A DNA stretch of 64,000 bases from Roseiarcus sp963748545. Its GTDB lineage: Bacteria > Pseudomonadota > Alphaproteobacteria > Rhizobiales > Beijerinckiaceae. Location: assembly GCA_963748545.1 (NCBI GenBank), contig CAVVJO010000016.1:62001-126000 (forward strand). The letters are read 5' to 3'. A model generated the notes under the pieces. That model searched no databases, had not been told where the DNA came from, and was given only the letters and a program-made list of their open reading frames with translations. The translations under genes were made by a program, and so were the position numbers. Shown one piece after another: positions 1 to 7,896 of this stretch; within the stretch, counting starts at the first letter, position 1; each line of letters starts with the position of its first letter.

Positions 1-407
1 AGATGAACACAAGCTTCGAGCGCGTGGCCGCCCGCGAGGGCCTCCGCGACCCGGGACGCCAGGTCGCCGGCTAGGACCACATAACGGGACTCCGATTGGG
101 TGATAAAGTAGCGCAGCAGTTCGCCACGCGCGGCCGTATTGAGCGGCACCGCGACAGCGCCAAGCTTGCCGAGACCCCAGACGGTCCAGAAGAACTCGGG
201 GCAGTTCGGCAACATCACCGCGACATGGTCCCCCTTTCTCACTCCCAGCGCGCGAAAGCCGTTTGCATATCGGTTCGACAACGCGTGCGCCTCAGCGTAG
301 GTGAAGCGTTGTCTACCGAATAGGAGCCACGTCGAGTCGCCGACTCGCGCAGCCTTGTCCGCGAGGACGTGACCGATGGTGCGATGTTTGAGCGCGTAGT
401 CTCGCAT
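1..407 (-). CDS. Acyl-CoA synthetase (AMP-dependent ligase), N-terminal part
   Basis: Translating the complementary strand from the ATG at 407 gives about 135 residues that run off the left window edge. They begin MRDYALKHRTIGHVLADKAA and contain RFTYAEAHALSNRYANG, GVRKGDHVAVMLPNCPEFF and GKLGAVAVPLN. This is the N-terminal lobe of the ANL superfamily (fatty or aromatic acyl-CoA ligases); the P-loop and catalytic parts lie outside the window. The start is 3 nt after the LivF stop codon, so it is probably the last visible gene of the liv operon. That context suggests it activates the imported acid with CoA. Substrate unknown. Confidence 0.85.
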   Translation of the reverse strand, partial: MRDYALKHRTIGHVLADKAARVGDSTWLLFGRQRFTYAEAHALSNRYANGFRALGVRKGDHVAVMLPNCPEFFWTVWGLGKLGAVAVPLNTAARGELLRYFITQSESRYVVLAGDLASRVAEALAGGHALEACVH

Positions 408-410
408 AAC

Positions 411-1112
411 CTAAACACCAAGATAGGCGTCGACCAGGGCGGCCGAACGTTCGAGGTCCTCCCGGACTCCTTCCATGACCACACGACCGTGCTTCAGCAC
501 GTAGAGGTAGTCGGCGAATTGCAAAGCAAGACGAGCATTCTGCTCGACCACGAGCAGCGTCACCCCGGCCTGACGCGCGAGGTTCAGTGTCTCGAACACG
601 CGCTTCACGACAATGGGCGCGAGGCCGAGACTCAGTTCGTCGGCGGTGAGCAGGCTGGGAGACGACATGAGCGCTCGCCCGATGGCCAGCATTTGCTGCT
701 CTCCACCCGAGAGCGTGCAACCGCGTTGGCGCTCTCGCGAGGCGAGGGCAGGGAAGGTCGCCAGCACGTTCGCGTAACGCGCCGCGCGGCCTCCCCCGCG
801 CCGGACATAGGCGCCGATGGCGAGATTCTCCGCCACCGTCAAATCGGGAAGGATGCCGCGACCTTCTGGCACATGAGAAATCCCCAGGCGCACGATCGCT
901 TCAGGCTTCAGCCCGGTGATCGGCTTGTCCTGCAGCGTGACCGTTCCTGAACTTGGCCGCTCCAGGCCGCTGATGGTGCGCAGCAAGGTTGATTTCCCGG
1001 CGCCGTTGGCCCCCAGGATGGCGACGAACCCGCCGGCCGGGACCTTCACAGAGACCTCGTGCAGGGCTTCAACTGCGCCGTAGCGCACGGTCAGGCGCTG
1101 GACCTCAAGCAT
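411..1112 (-). CDS. livF: Branched-chain amino acid type ABC transporter ATPase LivF
   Basis: This 233-residue protein is one of the two ATPases of a HAAT (Liv-type) importer. Walker A GANGAGKST lies at about 34-42 and the signature LSGGEQQ at 134-140. The Walker B region reads LLTADELSLGLAP where the family normally has LLLLDEPSLGLAP; the catalytic Asp-Glu pair is kept but the usual Pro is Leu. Length is typical for LivF. Its start overlaps the end of livG by 8 nt, showing translational coupling. The neighbouring acyl-CoA ligase and MaoC gene suggest an organic or aromatic acid substrate rather than leucine. Confidence 0.92.
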   Translation of the reverse strand: MLEVQRLTVRYGAVEALHEVSVKVPAGGFVAILGANGAGKSTLLRTISGLERPSSGTVTLQDKPITGLKPEAIVRLGISHVPEGRGILPDLTVAENLAIGAYVRRGGGRAARYANVLATFPALASRERQRGCTLSGGEQQMLAIGRALMSSPSLLTADELSLGLAPIVVKRVFETLNLARQAGVTLLVVEQNARLALQFADYLYVLKHGRVVMEGVREDLERSAALVDAYLGV

Positions 1113-1875
1113 GCGCCGCCTCGCCGAGATAAGCGGCCTTGACTTTGGGGTGGCTGAGAACGGCCGCAGGGTCGCCCTCGGCTATGACCTCGCCGAGATC
1201 CAGCGCGACGAGCCGATCGCAGAGCCGCGACACGAAGGCCATGTTGTGCTCAACGATCACGACGCCAAGGTTGAGTTCGCGCCTCAGCAACAGAATGAGG
1301 TCGCCAAGTGAGCCGATCTCCTCGTCGTTGAGTCCAGCGATCGGCTCATCGAGTAAGAGGAAGCGGATAGGCATCAACAGCGCACGGCCGAGATCGACCA
1401 GCTTGCGGTGACCGTAGGGAAGATATCGGACTCGCCGCTCGCCGACGCTTGTCAGACCTAACCGCGCAAGGAGAGCGGACACTTTGTCCTCGGCGGCGCG
1501 TTCCTGTCGGCGCGCGCCGCGTAACATGAGAAACTCGGCGACAAACCCGTAGGTCATCGTATTGTGGCAGGCGATAAGGAGATTCTCCCTCGCGGTCAGG
1601 TCGGGGACGAGTTCGGGGTGCTGGAAGACGCGGCCGATCCCGGCGCGCGCTACCGCTGCGGGAGAGAGCGTTGACAGTTTTAGACCATCGAGGCGCACAT
1701 CACCTGCAGTGGGGCGAGTGATGCCGGAGACGCAGTTGAGAAGCGTGCTCTTGCCTGCGCCGTTCGGTCCGATGAGGCCGACGATTTCATCGGTGTCGAC
1801 CGCGAAGCTAGCCGAGCGCAGTGCGTGCACTCCGCCGAACGCGACGCTGACACCCTCGATCGCAAGCCTGGCCAT
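1105..1875 (-). CDS. livG: Branched-chain amino acid type ABC transporter ATPase LivG
   Basis: A protein of 256 residues starting MARLAIEGVSVAFGG. Walker A GPNGAGKST is at 36-44, the LivG-type signature reads LPYGHRK, and Walker B is LLLDEPIAGLN. It pairs with LivF to power the LivM/LivH channel. The ATG at 1875 is chosen because homology begins there; the frame is open further upstream but reads as non-homologous sequence overlapping livM. It lies 4 nt after the livM stop. Confidence 0.93.
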   Translation of the reverse strand: MARLAIEGVSVAFGGVHALRSASFAVDTDEIVGLIGPNGAGKSTLLNCVSGITRPTAGDVRLDGLKLSTLSPAAVARAGIGRVFQHPELVPDLTARENLLIACHNTMTYGFVAEFLMLRGARRQERAAEDKVSALLARLGLTSVGERRVRYLPYGHRKLVDLGRALLMPIRFLLLDEPIAGLNDEEIGSLGDLILLLRRELNLGVVIVEHNMAFVSRLCDRLVALDLGEVIAEGDPAAVLSHPKVKAAYLGEAAHA

Positions 1876-1879
1876 TGCG

Positions 1880-2848
1880 TCAGGTCCTCCGGATGAGGCG
1901 AATGCCGAGGCCCCAGAGGCCGCTCGGCATGAACACCATGACAATGACTAGCAGGGCGCCGAAGACGAGGCCGGGCGCGTCGTGAATGCCGCGCAGGAGT
2001 TCGGGAACGAGCACATAGAATATTGCGCCGACAATCGACCCGCCAATGGCGCCGAGGCCGCCGATCACCACCATGCTGAGGAAGGCGATCGATAGACCAA
2101 CGCTGAAGCTTTCCGGATTGATGTAGCGCACGAGATACGCGAACAAGCCGCCTGCGACAGCGGCGTAGAAAGCAGATATCGCGAAGGCCGTGACCTTGTA
2201 GCGCGCCGCCGATATTCCCAGCGCTCCGGCTGCCGTCTCGCTCTCCTTGATGATGAGAAGCGCGCGGCCAGTTCGGCCCCGACTGAGGTTGCGAGCGCCG
2301 TAAAGCCCAAGCGCGAGCAGCCCGACCGTCAGGTCATAGAGGTCGGTCGCGGTGAACATGTGGCCTCCGACGCTCGGGGGACCAAGTTGCATGCCTCCGC
2401 CGCCCCCGGTTAGGCTCCGCCACTCGAAGATGATCTTCTGCAGGACAACTCCGAAGCCCAGCGTCGCAATCGCGAGATAGAGGTTCCGCAACCGCAGCGC
2501 CGGAAACGCGACCAGCGTACTGATCGCCGTCGTAAAGAAGCCGGCAGCGACGAGCGAGATCAGGAAGGGAACGTTCGCCTTCTGGGTCAGAATCGCGGTG
2601 GCGTAGGCCCCGACCCCGAAGAAGGCGGCGTGGCACAGGCTGATCTGACCGGCGTAGCCTACAAGAAAATTGAGACCAAGGGCGACGAGTGCGAAGATTC
2701 CCGTGAGCGTAAGCAAGTACACGCCATAGGCGTTCACGAAGTGAGGAGCGCCGTAGGCGACCCCTAGCGCCACGATGATAACGGCATTCCATTCGAATCG
2801 CGATTGCGTGGTTGCGCGATCAACGGCCGATTGGCGCAAGGCGCTCAT
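1880..2848 (-). CDS. livM: Branched-chain amino acid type ABC transporter permease LivM
   Basis: About 322 residues, an inner-membrane protein with roughly 9-10 hydrophobic helices. It contains the LivM-type stretches LNFLVGYAGQISLCHAAFFG and LSMVVIGGLGAIGGSIVGA (the conserved cytoplasmic coupling loop). The start at 2848 (MSALRQSAVDRATTQ) overlaps the livH stop region by 4 nt (ATGA type), so livH and livM are translated in series. The frame continues open upstream but that extension is antisense-like and discarded. Confidence 0.92.
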   Translation of the reverse strand: MSALRQSAVDRATTQSRFEWNAVIIVALGVAYGAPHFVNAYGVYLLTLTGIFALVALGLNFLVGYAGQISLCHAAFFGVGAYATAILTQKANVPFLISLVAAGFFTTAISTLVAFPALRLRNLYLAIATLGFGVVLQKIIFEWRSLTGGGGGMQLGPPSVGGHMFTATDLYDLTVGLLALGLYGARNLSRGRTGRALLIIKESETAAGALGISAARYKVTAFAISAFYAAVAGGLFAYLVRYINPESFSVGLSIAFLSMVVIGGLGAIGGSIVGAIFYVLVPELLRGIHDAPGLVFGALLVIVMVFMPSGLWGLGIRLIRRT

Positions 2849-3717
2849 ACCTTGCGAACTCTCACGGCGCCAAAGACGCCTTCGGGTCGAACGACCAGCG
2901 CCGCGATGATGATGATAAACGTAATCGCATCCGCAAACGAGGGAGACACGTAGGCGCCTGCGAGGTTCTCGACTACGCCGATTGCGAGACACCCGCTGAA
3001 GACGCCCACGAGACTGCTGAGCCCCCCGAGAACGCCGCCCGCAAAAGCCTTGATGAGGATAGCGCTCATGAGGTTGGTGTCGAGAAAGAGCGACGGAGCC
3101 ACCAAGATGCCTGCGAGGCCCCCAATCAGGCCGCCCAAGCCCCAGGCAATCGCGGACGTGCGGGTGACAGAGACGCCCATGAGTCGCGCCACCGTCTGGT
3201 TCTGGCTCGCGGCGCGCATGCCGAGCCCGGTCCAGGTGAAGCGAAGGAAAAGCGTCATCCCGACGATGATGAGGAGCGCGGCCAGGATATTGACGACGCT
3301 CTCGACCGGCATGGGGACGGAACCGAAACAAATCGGCGGCGAGAACGCGAATGGCGACGGAAACGTGTAGGTTTCGTGTCCCCATATGATTCCGGCGAGG
3401 CTGTTCAGCACAATGTTAAGTCCCAGGGTGGCGATGATCGCCGAAAGGGTTGGGGCGCCGATAAGAGGGCGAATGACCACCTGCTGAATGAGAATACCCT
3501 GGACGAGGCCGAACAGCATTGCGATCGGCGTCGCCTGCCACCATTCGAGGCCGACGTTCTGAAGGAGCCAATAGGCGAAGAATGTGGTCAACATCGCCAT
3601 CTCGCCTTGCGCGAAATTCGCGATGTCGGTGATGTTCAGGACGATCACAATCGCAATGCCGACGATCGCATAGAGGCTGCCCGCTGCAATTCCGCCGACC
3701 ACGAGGTTCGCGATCAT
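2845..3717 (-). CDS. livH: Branched-chain amino acid type ABC transporter permease LivH
   Basis: A protein of 290 residues starting MIANLVVGGIAAGSLYAIVG, the standard LivH N-terminus, followed by NITDIANFAQGEM and the coupling loop AFAGGVLGGLSSLVGVFSG. It forms the membrane channel with LivM. I start at 3717 because the 52 residues encoded upstream are basic and unlike LivH. It is the promoter-proximal gene of the liv operon; no periplasmic binding protein (LivJ/K) is seen in the window. Confidence 0.92.
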   Translation of the reverse strand: MIANLVVGGIAAGSLYAIVGIAIVIVLNITDIANFAQGEMAMLTTFFAYWLLQNVGLEWWQATPIAMLFGLVQGILIQQVVIRPLIGAPTLSAIIATLGLNIVLNSLAGIIWGHETYTFPSPFAFSPPICFGSVPMPVESVVNILAALLIIVGMTLFLRFTWTGLGMRAASQNQTVARLMGVSVTRTSAIAWGLGGLIGGLAGILVAPSLFLDTNLMSAILIKAFAGGVLGGLSSLVGVFSGCLAIGVVENLAGAYVSPSFADAITFIIIIAALVVRPEGVFGAVRVRKV

Positions 3718-3814
3718 TGCGCGAGCCGCCCCAATTCCTGATCGCGCAGTACGAGGCGCGCATGGGCCCACTTCTTCCTCATTCCTCGTCCTCCCTTTTC
3801 CGCCGCGGATCCCC

Positions 3815-4552
3815 TTAGGATTTTTTTGCTGCCCCTTCCGATTTCCTCCGAACCGGCGGCTTTGGCCGTTCAAATCTCAAAACGGCGGGAGGCGGCGGAG
3901 CTCGAGTGGGCAGGTCTCCGACCGAGCGCGCCAGCGCGGCGACGGGATCAGACGACAAGCCGCGCTCAAACATTTGCGCGAGAGCCTCGACAAGCTGATC
4001 GGACTTCCATGCGCCGCTCGGCTTGAACCACTTCGGCACCCAGTTCAGCGCGCCCAGCACGACAAATATCGCTAGCTTCGGATCGCACGGCGCAATGCTG
4101 CCGTCCGCGACCCCCTCCCTGACCAGGGCGCGCAAGCTGCGCTCGAAGCGGTCACGCTCCTTGACGAGCTTGAGCCGGTCCTCAGGCTCGAGGGCCTGCT
4201 CCTCCATCAGAACGACGCAACAGTTCATCTCGTCAATCAGCTCATGGAGATAAAGACGGAGGGTCAAGATCAATTTCTCGCGCCCGTTCCGCCCCTCCTT
4301 TTTGCCGCGCTCGAGACTGACGAAGCAGGCCTCCATCGCATGCGCAAAGCAGGCGCTGAGCAAGCTGTTCTTGTTTGGAAAGTAGTGGTAGAGCGCCGCC
4401 TTCGTGACGCCCAGGCTGTCGGCTATCTCCGCAAGAGAGGTCGCGTGATAGCCTTTGTAGTTGAACGAGGCGGCTGCTTCGCGAAGGACCGCCAGACGCT
4501 TGATCCCGTGCACATCTTCCTTGGTCGGAAACAAGGGCGTTCTCGCTCGCAT
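3815..4552 (-). CDS. TetR family transcriptional regulator
   Basis: A protein of 245 residues with an N-terminal TetR helix-turn-helix at about 38-60 (SLAEIADSLGVTKAALYHYF) and a helical ligand-binding C-terminal part. The last 30 residues are Pro/Arg/Lys-rich. It lies 97 nt upstream of livH on the same strand and is divergent from the MaoC gene. The interval between them holds a TetR-type inverted repeat (4608-4623). It probably represses the divergent MaoC gene and itself or the liv operon, with an acyl-CoA or acid as effector; the effector is inferred from context only. Confidence 0.9.
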   Translation of the reverse strand: MRARTPLFPTKEDVHGIKRLAVLREAAASFNYKGYHATSLAEIADSLGVTKAALYHYFPNKNSLLSACFAHAMEACFVSLERGKKEGRNGREKLILTLRLYLHELIDEMNCCVVLMEEQALEPEDRLKLVKERDRFERSLRALVREGVADGSIAPCDPKLAIFVVLGALNWVPKWFKPSGAWKSDQLVEALAQMFERGLSSDPVAALARSVGDLPTRAPPPPAVLRFERPKPPVRRKSEGAAKKS

Positions 4553-4558
4553 TCGGTC

Positions 4559-4587
4559 TTGCGACGCCGACGTTAGTCAACTAGCAT
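4559..4587 (+). promoter_or_regulatory. Candidate promoter for the MaoC gene
   Basis: TTGCGA (4559-4564) and TAGCAT (4582-4587) are separated by 17 nt, each matching four of six positions of the sigma-70 consensus. The predicted start of transcription falls just upstream of the 4608-4623 inverted repeat, so a bound repressor could block elongation. Weak by sequence alone. Confidence 0.35.
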
Positions 4588-4607
4588 CTATCTGGCAAGT
4601 CAATTTA

Positions 4608-4623
4608 CTAACCGACCGGTTAG
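4608..4623. promoter_or_regulatory. Probable TetR operator
   Basis: CTAACC-GACC-GGTTAG is an inverted repeat with perfect 6-bp arms and a 4-bp centre, in the 97-nt space between the TetR gene (start 4552) and the divergent MaoC start (4650). ACCGACCGGT-like centres are common in TetR-family operators. The adjacent TetR gene is the obvious candidate partner. Confidence 0.65.
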
Positions 4624-4649
4624 GAGCTGGCGAAGATCGAGGAAACGCC

Positions 4650-5135
4650 TTGGGTCTCTATCTCGAAGAGTTCGAGCTGAACGTGACCCGGCGCACCCGC
4701 GGCCGCACCGTTGGCGAGGGCGACGTTTCGCTGTTCGCGGGCTTGGTAGGCGACTACAATCCGCTCCATGTCGACGAGGAATTCTGCAAAGACACAAAGT
4801 ACGGCGGCCGAATTGCGCATGGGCCGCTAAGTCTCTCGGTGGCGATCGGCCTCATGTCGCAACTCAATTGGATCGACGGAACCGCGCTTGGCCTCCTGAG
4901 CCTCTCCTGGGATTTCCAGGCGCCGGTGCGTCTCGGCGATACAATCCATGCACGTGTCACGCCGCTCGAGGCGCGCCCAAGCCGAACGTCTGGCCGCGGC
5001 GTCCTGAAGATTGGCTTCGAGGTCGTCAATCATAGGGAAGAGAGGGTGCAGTCCGGAAGCATCGTCCTCCTCATGCGCTCTCGAAGAGAAAGAGAACTCA
5101 ACGATTTTTCTCAGTCGGCGCAAGAAAAGAGGTAG
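4650..5135 (+). CDS. MaoC-like hydratase (hot-dog fold)
   Basis: A protein of 161 residues beginning at TTG 4650, preceded by GAGGAAA four bases upstream; no ATG lies near the first conserved residues. The MaoC/FAS1 hydratase motif is present: GDYNPLHVD with Asp35 and His40, then RIAHGPL. These residues hydrate 2-enoyl-CoA thioesters. The single hot-dog length is typical of (R)-specific enoyl-CoA hydratases. Divergent from TetR and linked to the acyl-CoA ligase/Liv importer, so likely part of the same acid-degradation pathway. Confidence 0.85.
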   Translation: MGLYLEEFELNVTRRTRGRTVGEGDVSLFAGLVGDYNPLHVDEEFCKDTKYGGRIAHGPLSLSVAIGLMSQLNWIDGTALGLLSLSWDFQAPVRLGDTIHARVTPLEARPSRTSGRGVLKIGFEVVNHREERVQSGSIVLLMRSRRERELNDFSQSAQEKR

Positions 5136-5170
5136 AGTCCATGCGGCCCGCTCCTGGTGGCGACGCCGGG

Positions 5171-5359
5171 CTACTCGTCCCGCCTCATAAGCCGTTCCAG
5201 AATTCGGCGCCGGTGGTTGAGCAAGTCCGCGATACCGACGTCGAACACTCTCAGGACACGTCGCGCAACCTCTGATGGGGCGCGCTTCGTGATCACGTAA
5301 AGGGCGGCGGTTTTAAGCCACCGCGCCGCGAGGCCACAGCAGCGTCCCTGCGGCGCCAC
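5171..5359 (-). CDS. Small hypothetical protein (doubtful)
   Basis: An open frame of 62 codons in the otherwise empty 280-nt space between the MaoC gene and the DUF2939 gene. It begins MAPQGRCCGLAARWLK and has a mixed Leu/Arg/Val composition with no recognisable domain. No clear ribosome binding site. It may be a gene remnant or chance frame. Confidence 0.25.
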   Translation of the reverse strand: MAPQGRCCGLAARWLKTAALYVITKRAPSEVARRVLRVFDVGIADLLNHRRRILERLMRRDE

Positions 5360-5414
5360 AACGCCTCCAGAATGCCGGCGGATAGCTGGCCCGCCCTAAG
5401 CACTCAGTCGGGAC

Positions 5415-6035
5415 ATGCGAAAACTCATCGGGACCGTCATCGCGCTCATGGCTCTGGTCGCGCTCTACTGGGGTTGGGCGCTCATGGGGGCGGCGGAGCT
5501 CGCCTCAGTCGCATCGAACGGCGATTCGGCCGCGGTGGCGCGACGCGTCGATCTCCCTGCGCTCACGCAGTCGCTCGGCGCCCAAATCGCGCATGCCTAT
5601 CTCGATCAAAATCCGCAATTCAAAAAGCTCCTGTCGGTTGAACAGGGGTTTGTGGGAAGCGCCGCCGCGGGTGAAGCCGAAGCCCTGCTGCGCGAGACGC
5701 TGACGCCCGAGGCCATCGCCGCGCTTCTGGATCAAGGCCGCATAGGTCTTGCCGGAGCCGGCGCGCAGGACGGTCTCTCGCTTTGGCGCATGCCGCGCTT
5801 AAGCGAGGCGTTTCGTGACAGCCTCCTGGAGACCATGCGGAACTCCACCTTCGACGGGGCGCTGAGCTTCGTTGTCGGACTAGAGAATCCCGAGGGCCGA
5901 TACGCAGTCCACCTGCGCCTCTCCGGAACGACCTGGCGCCTCTCCGGCCTGGACGTCCCCGAGACGATTAGCGCCCGGCTGGCGCGTGAGATCGCGGTGA
6001 GAGTCGGTGGATCAGTTGAGCGTCACGGGGGGTGA
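5415..6035 (+). CDS. DUF2939 family protein
   Basis: A protein of 206 residues with one N-terminal hydrophobic segment (about residues 4-27, LIGTVIALMALVALYWGWAL) serving as signal anchor. The remainder fits DUF2939: an early segment on residue loss and argument DLPALTQSLGAQI, then a C-terminal beta-rich part ending in the GLENPEGRYAVHLRL..WRLSGLDVP pattern. It is expected in the inner membrane facing the periplasm. Function unknown. It stands alone. Confidence 0.75.
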   Translation: MRKLIGTVIALMALVALYWGWALMGAAELASVASNGDSAAVARRVDLPALTQSLGAQIAHAYLDQNPQFKKLLSVEQGFVGSAAAGEAEALLRETLTPEAIAALLDQGRIGLAGAGAQDGLSLWRMPRLSEAFRDSLLETMRNSTFDGALSFVVGLENPEGRYAVHLRLSGTTWRLSGLDVPETISARLAREIAVRVGGSVERHGG

Positions 6036-6335
6036 CATTATTTAACGTGGAAGATCGTAAAATACGCCTCTCCCGCTGAAAATACCTTGATTAAAGTGTT
6101 GCAACTCAGTTGCGGTACCTAAATCGGCTAGCGACTAAATTGTTCTCCGTCGAGCGTTTTGATCGGAACTTTAAATATTTTCAAGTACTTGAATACCATA
6201 CCCTCGGCGTAAGCCTACCTCGATTTCACACCAATCCTTCTACCTGTGGCATTCGGCCGCACGACGGGTTGCATTGAGTAACGACGGTTTCAGCGCGTAC
6301 GATACCGGCGTTTCAACCAATTTGAGGATCAAAAA
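6036..6335. other. AT-rich intergenic region with a 13-bp palindrome
   Basis: This 300-nt stretch is clearly more AT-rich than its surroundings and holds no gene. It contains the perfect palindrome GCAACTCAGTTGC at 6101-6113 and A/T-rich blocks around 6160-6200. It probably carries the promoter of the 6336 gene, whose start is preceded by GAGGATCAAAAA. Confidence 0.5.
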
Positions 6336-6965
6336 ATGTCTGTAACCACTCTTAATCGCTATCACGCGGTCATCGACGACATCTGCAATCTCAAGTGGTC
6401 GGCGTTGGACCGCACGGAACTCATGTCGGTATGCGCAGCATACTACTATTTCTCTGTGCAGTTTGTCGAAGCGGTCGACATCGCTTGCGGGCTCTATCCG
6501 TCGGACCCCAAACTTGCCGAACTCCGTAAGGGAGAATGCGACACAGACAACCTCTCCCCGTATGCCGGCGTCGCCAAACTGGGAGAAAGAATGAACCATG
6601 ACGAGTTCATCCGCCGCGCAGTCGCCATGTCGAGCTTGAATGCGGTCGAGTTGGAGCGGGTCGAGAAGATCGGGCGCGCCTATCTCGAAGAAGTCCATCG
6701 GATGGAGCCTCTGGTCCGGGCGATGAGCCTGTCGAGTTACGAAGATGAAGGCCTGCCAAAGGTCTTCAGCGCAATGCTTAAGGCGCCTGATTGGAACGAG
6801 CCATCGCTCGGCGCTTTACGACACTTCCTCGTCCAGCACGTTGCCTTGGACAGCAACGTCCACGGGGAATTGTGCCGTCATCTGATCGCCGACGATCGCG
6901 TCCTGCCCTTGTGGAAGGCATTCTATAGGCTCTTTGTCGAAGCTGCGCCGAAGCTCGCCGGCTGA
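6336..6965 (+). CDS. Heme-oxygenase-like (HDO/DUF3050-like) protein, function unknown
   Basis: A protein of 209 residues, predicted all-helical. Near the C-terminus it has LRHFLVQHVALDSNVHGELC, an H-x4-H-x3-D-x3-H arrangement like that of heme-oxygenase-like di-iron proteins such as DUF3050 and TenA-like families. HDEF at about 88 and EEVH at about 119 could supply further metal ligands. GAGGATC precedes the ATG at a good distance. It has its own AT-rich promoter region and a strong terminator hairpin, so it is monocistronic. The family assignment is an inference from the motif only; it may be a metal-dependent oxidase. Confidence 0.6.
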   Translation: MSVTTLNRYHAVIDDICNLKWSALDRTELMSVCAAYYYFSVQFVEAVDIACGLYPSDPKLAELRKGECDTDNLSPYAGVAKLGERMNHDEFIRRAVAMSSLNAVELERVEKIGRAYLEEVHRMEPLVRAMSLSSYEDEGLPKVFSAMLKAPDWNEPSLGALRHFLVQHVALDSNVHGELCRHLIADDRVLPLWKAFYRLFVEAAPKLAG

Positions 6966-7010
6966 CGGTCAATCGCACCCCCACCCTTCTCCGCCAGAAC
7001 GTAGTCGCCT

Positions 7011-7034
7011 AGAGGCCGCTTTAGAGCGGCCTCT
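7011..7034 (+). terminator. Terminator-like hairpin
   Basis: AGAGGCCGCT-TTAG-AGCGGCCTCT is a perfect 10-bp stem with a 4-nt loop, 46 nt after the stop of the 6336 gene and before the convergent 7089 gene. It lacks a long T-run, so it may act in both directions. Confidence 0.7.
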
Positions 7035-7088
7035 CTCCTGACTCTCAAACTATAGACCTAACGCCGCACAGATAGCATCCTGGCGGCC

Positions 7089-7754
7089 TCAGGCCTGAAC
7101 CCGCGACGCGACATAAATGACGTCTGGATCACCTCGCGGCACAGGGACCTCGAGGACCTCGACGCCTTCGAACACGCTCCGCAAACGCCGCGCGAAGCTT
7201 TCGGCCTCCGCGGCGCTCCACACCGTCAAAACGCCGCCCGGCTTCAGACGCTCGCGCAACAGGACCAGGCCCTCATCCGCATAGAGCGCCGCGTTGGCGT
7301 CAGCCACCGTCCAGTCCGGGCCGTTGTCGATATCGAGGCAAACGCCGTCGAACGGCCCGCCCTTTTGGCGGAGCCAGGCGATCAGGTCGTCGTCGACGAG
7401 CTCGACGCGGGGGTCGGCGAGCGCGTCGCCTGAAAACGGAGCGAGGCAGGTCCGGCACCACTCGACGATCTTGGGCTCGATCTCGACCACCGTCACCCGC
7501 TCGACTTGATCGAAGCGCAGCGCCTCGGCGAGCGAGAAGCCCACTCCGAGGCCGCCAAGCAGCAGGCGCAGCGGGCCCGGCCGATCCCGGATCGCCAGCC
7601 GCACGAGCAGCCGCTCCGAGGAGCCGTTACGCGTATCCATCAGGAAGACGCCGTTGCTGATGATCTCGAAATGGTCGCCTGCCGCCCGAAGCGCGAGTTC
7701 GCCCTGACGCCCTCGCGCGCGATCCACGAGTCTTGTCGCGTTCGTGTCGCTCAT
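7089..7754 (-). CDS. Spermidine synthase-like (PABS) methyltransferase-fold protein
   Basis: A protein of 221 residues with a Rossmann methyltransferase fold: LRLLLGGLGVGFSLAEAL (nucleotide-binding glycine loop), VERVTVVEIEPKIVEW (acidic end of beta-2), then RVELVDDDLIAWL and GVCLDIDNGPDW. The layout is that of spermidine-synthase-like proteins without the N-terminal SpeE beta-barrel, so true aminopropyl transfer is uncertain. Convergent with the 6336 gene; start overlaps no neighbour. Confidence 0.75.
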   Translation of the reverse strand: MSDTNATRLVDRARGRQGELALRAAGDHFEIISNGVFLMDTRNGSSERLLVRLAIRDRPGPLRLLLGGLGVGFSLAEALRFDQVERVTVVEIEPKIVEWCRTCLAPFSGDALADPRVELVDDDLIAWLRQKGGPFDGVCLDIDNGPDWTVADANAALYADEGLVLLRERLKPGGVLTVWSAAEAESFARRLRSVFEGVEVLEVPVPRGDPDVIYVASRVQA

Positions 7755-7896
7755 GAGAGAAAGGTATCAGAAATCGTCGGCGATACCAGGATCGGCGCGA
7801 GTGCGCAGGCGGCGGGGTGATCCGCCGGCGTCCAGGAAGCGTCATCAGGAAGCGTCATATGGACGAAAGCGGAATGACGCCGGGATAGGAGACGCC

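Noticed and set aside
1880..3385. LivM extended to 501 residues
   Set aside because: The extra N-terminal part is an out-of-frame reading of livH; the family length and the overlap with the livH stop favour the start at 2848.
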